This document shows, in pieces, positions 6,092 to 6,889 of a stretch of 6,889 nucleotides of DNA. How positions within the stretch are numbered: the stretch's first letter is position 1; each line of letters opens with the position of its first letter. A model generated the notes under the pieces. It made no database searches. It saw only the letters and a program-made list of their open reading frames with translations, and was not told where the DNA came from. The stretch is from JBFHER01 sp041584055 (lineage in GTDB: Bacteria; Bacteroidota; Bacteroidia; Bacteroidales; UBA5342), in contig JBFHER010000213.1 of the NCBI GenBank assembly GCA_041584055.1, positions 1 to 6,889 on the forward strand, written 5' to 3'. Both the position numbers and the translations under genes were made by a program.

Positions 6092-6889
6092 TTATTTTAA
6101 AAACACCTCGGCAGGAATGACCTCATCGAGTTCCTTAATCCTGATATTCCGGTAATAAATTTCAGCCGTCTCAGATTGAAATCCTATGATCCCTGCGCCG
6201 GGACTCAGATTAAATGCCATGTTAAGCACATCCCCATTTAATTTATGAATGGCATACTGGTCACCCATAACTATGATCTCACATTGATTCCATTTATCAT
6301 TCAAAGCGTTGTGATTAGTTGTTGGAGCAGCATAGTGCAACCATCCCCTTTCCACCTCAGGCTTGCCTCCCTGGTCAGGATGCAGGTAAGTTTTGGTTTC
6401 CAGATCACAGTACCACTGGTAATCTACCCCTTTGGGCCGGATCAGATCACAGGTATGATTGCGTTTTTTTGTATGATCGTAACGAATCTGATATTCAATT
6501 CCAACAGGCCAGATATCATCTTTGATCACATGATAATAAACGCCTGCATCGTATTGCCACTGGTCAAAGTTATTGGCAATTTTACTTCCCCATTTGTATT
6601 CAAAACGCAGGATGTATTTGCTATATGACTTTTTTGTATAAAAAAGGCCATGCGTGGCATTCTCTCCAGTGCCTAAATTATACTCTTTAGGAAACGAATC
6701 GTTAAACACATGCACCATGTTGTCTTCAATAGCATAGACTTTTTTTGCCAGATCCTCATCACCACTGCGAATTTTCAGATACCAGCCATCAAAATTCTTT
6801 CCATTAAAAAGCGTCACAAAACCATCCTCCGAAAACGATTGTTCCTTTGCGTTGTTTTTAGTGACAACTTTGCTGCTCTTACAGGCAAC
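6092..6889 (-). CDS. DUF1080 lipoprotein (3-keto-glycoside hydrolase/lyase family), longer copy, N-terminus beyond right edge
   Basis: The frame is open from the right edge to TAA at 6094-6092, giving 265 residues in the window. A GTG at 6817-6815 could be taken as a start, but the 24 codons before it are open and begin Val-Ala-Cys-Lys-Ser-Ser, the end of a lipobox followed by a polar linker. The true start is thus probably about 15-20 codons outside. Counting from the edge, the DUF1080 domain runs from VTLFNGKNFDGWYL (25-38) through THGLFYTKKSYSKYILRFEY (79-98), DAGVYYHV (114-121), IWPVGIEYQIRY (126-137), KWNQCEIIV (199-207) and GIIGFQSETAEIYYRNIRIK (233-252). It keeps the Glu of IEYQI (132) that the neighbour lacks, so it is the likelier active enzyme. 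It also has an insertion around 138-190 containing RNHTCDLIRPKGVDYQWYCD. The next gene starts after 45 nt. Confidence 0.9.
   Translation of the reverse strand, partial: VACKSSKVVTKNNAKEQSFSEDGFVTLFNGKNFDGWYLKIRSGDEDLAKKVYAIEDNMVHVFNDSFPKEYNLGTGENATHGLFYTKKSYSKYILRFEYKWGSKIANNFDQWQYDAGVYYHVIKDDIWPVGIEYQIRYDHTKKRNHTCDLIRPKGVDYQWYCDLETKTYLHPDQGGKPEVERGWLHYAAPTTNHNALNDKWNQCEIIVMGDQYAIHKLNGDVLNMAFNLSPGAGIIGFQSETAEIYYRNIRIKELDEVIPAEVFLK

Noticed and set aside
6245..6628. Plus-strand open frame of 127 codons
   Set aside because: It is the shadow of the longer DUF1080 gene, which is supported by conserved domain motifs over the same bases.
1..6889. Mobile element or recent horizontal transfer
   Set aside because: No transposase, integrase, tRNA, terminal repeats or visible change in base composition was seen within the window.

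Overview
The window looks like a piece of a polysaccharide- or glycoside-processing locus from a member of the Bacteroidota. The clues are a SusC-type TonB plug domain, several short lipoprotein signals, a twin-arginine signal followed by a lipobox, A-rich leaders without clear Shine-Dalgarno sites, and two DUF1080 proteins side by side. I cannot name a genus from sequence alone. No rRNA, tRNA, CRISPR array, insertion sequence or integrase was found.

All six genes lie on the minus strand, so transcription runs from the right edge to the left edge. In that order they are: (6) a DUF1080 lipoprotein that begins beyond the right edge (6889-6092); (5) a second, shorter DUF1080 lipoprotein (6046-5399); (4) a small secreted protein with a carboxypeptidase-regulatory-like domain and a TonB plug domain but no barrel (5402-4647); (3) an enolase-superfamily, mandelate-racemase-type enzyme with a Tat signal (4642-3341); (2) a large lipoprotein resembling GH67-type alpha-glucuronidases (3226-1046); and (1) a right-handed beta-helix protein that runs off the left edge (987-1). 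The spacings are 45 nt, a 4-nt ATGA overlap, 4 nt, 114 nt and 58 nt. Genes 6 to 3 are therefore almost certainly one transcript. Genes 2 and 1 probably belong to it but could also have their own promoter in the 114-nt gap. No intergenic stretch exceeds 114 nt.

All six products appear to be exported: three lipobox lipoproteins, one Tat substrate with a lipobox, and two Sec-type signals. Together they suggest an envelope-located pathway that breaks down a uronate-containing glycan. The beta-helix protein and the GH67-like enzyme would act on the sugar chain, the enolase-superfamily enzyme would remove a proton next to a carboxylate, and the DUF1080 proteins would cleave oxidised (3-keto) glycosides. 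This assembly is an inference; no substrate can be read from the sequence. The most unusual points are the Tat-exported enolase-superfamily enzyme, the plug-only protein coupled to it by 4 nt, and an apparent Glu-to-Gln change in one of the two DUF1080 copies.
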